Notes under the pieces: generated by a model
Seen by the model: the letters and a program-made list of their open reading frames with translations, nothing else
Databases searched by the model: none
What the model was told of the DNA's origin: nothing
Shown here: piece after piece, positions 63,854-64,000 of the stretch
How the letters are laid out: the number at the start of each line of letters is the position of its first letter
Numbering within the stretch: the stretch's first letter is position 1
Source: Pantoea deleyi
GTDB lineage: Bacteria > Pseudomonadota > Gammaproteobacteria > Enterobacterales > Enterobacteriaceae
DNA: 64,000 bases
Direction of reading: 5' to 3'
NCBI RefSeq assembly: GCF_022647325.1
Contig: NZ_CP071407.1
Location: 310,001 to 374,000, forward strand
Translations under genes and position numbers: made by a program

Positions 63854-64000
63854 CTACAGGGTGTTAGCCGCTATCAGCGCCAGCCGGGTGACGCCCCGCG
63901 CGGCGAGAATTTCCGCCGCCTGGGCGGCACGGAGCCCACTGGCGCAGACCAGGACCACGCGCTGATGCGCTGGCGGCTGCCAGCTCGCAATCTGCTGCGG
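63854..64000 (-). CDS. Rhodanese-domain protein, C-terminal part, cut by window edge
   Basis: The last 48 codons of a leftward gene; the stop is TAG at 63854-63856. It reads VVLVCASGLRAAQAAEILAA and then RGVTRLALI, the rhodanese active-site loop (Cys followed by SGLRA) and closing helix. The Cys carries persulfide sulfur in active members. Whether the missing part is a second rhodanese domain, a MoeB/ThiF-like domain or nothing cannot be seen. Confidence 0.75.
   Translation of the reverse strand, partial: PQQIASWQPPAHQRVVLVCASGLRAAQAAEILAARGVTRLALIAANTL

Overview
The window looks like a plant- or environment-associated enterobacterium of the genus Pantoea. The evidence is a complete zeaxanthin-glucoside pigment cluster (crtE-X-Y-I-B with crtZ opposed), enterobacterial maltose, glutaminase, FucO and OrtT proteins that align almost end to end with what I remember of the E. 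coli or P. ananatis proteins, and GC-rich coding DNA. A maltose regulon placed close to a crt cluster is what I recall of the large Pantoea plasmid LPP-1. No replication, partition or conjugation gene lies in the window, so plasmid location is an inference. There is no tRNA, rRNA, CRISPR array, IS element or phage.

Layout. 1-7.1 kb: an anaerobic C4-dicarboxylate module made of ApbE flavin transferase (cut by the edge), a three-domain soluble NADH:fumarate reductase, a DASS transporter and a class I fumarase, with a perfect FNR box in the divergent promoter region. 7.1-10 kb: two atypical SDR proteins and a LysR regulator. 10-12.3 kb: a yfiR-dgcN-yfiB cyclic-di-GMP operon. 12.6-28 kb: the whole maltose regulon (malT, malPQ, malK-lamB-malM, malEFG) with MalT boxes and intergenic hairpins. 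28-33 kb: a TetR/quinone-reductase-like pair, then a MetNIQ-type ABC transporter with a 2-oxoglutarate/Fe(II) oxygenase. 33-37 kb: a ProP-like symporter, a CGNR regulator divergent from an alpha/beta hydrolase, and a YbcL-like protein. 37-41 kb: single-chain dihydroxyacetone kinase divergent from fucO around a second perfect FNR box, then the orphan membrane toxin ortT. 41-50 kb: a CynX-type MFS protein, glutaminase, an Rpn nuclease, a 2-hydroxyacid dehydrogenase, a DUF2946 protein, a PepSY protein fused to a YnaJ-like domain, a pirin and a YtfJ-like protein. 50-56.4 kb: the carotenoid cluster. 56.6-61.7 kb: a four-gene chaperone-usher fimbrial operon. 62-64 kb: small single genes and a rhodanese-domain gene cut by the end.

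How the genes fit together. Malate, or another acid converted to malate or fumarate, could enter through the DASS carrier in exchange for succinate. Fumarase would make fumarate, and the NADH-dependent reductase, flavinylated by ApbE, would reduce it to succinate and regenerate NAD+. FucO and DhaK, behind the other perfect FNR box, fit the same low-oxygen theme. The maltose genes give maltodextrin uptake and phosphorolysis. Pigment, fimbriae and cyclic-di-GMP genes fit life on surfaces. Start codons were moved downstream of the longest open frame wherever a Shine-Dalgarno sequence or remembered family length supported it. All similarity statements come from reading the translations and from family knowledge, not from a database search.
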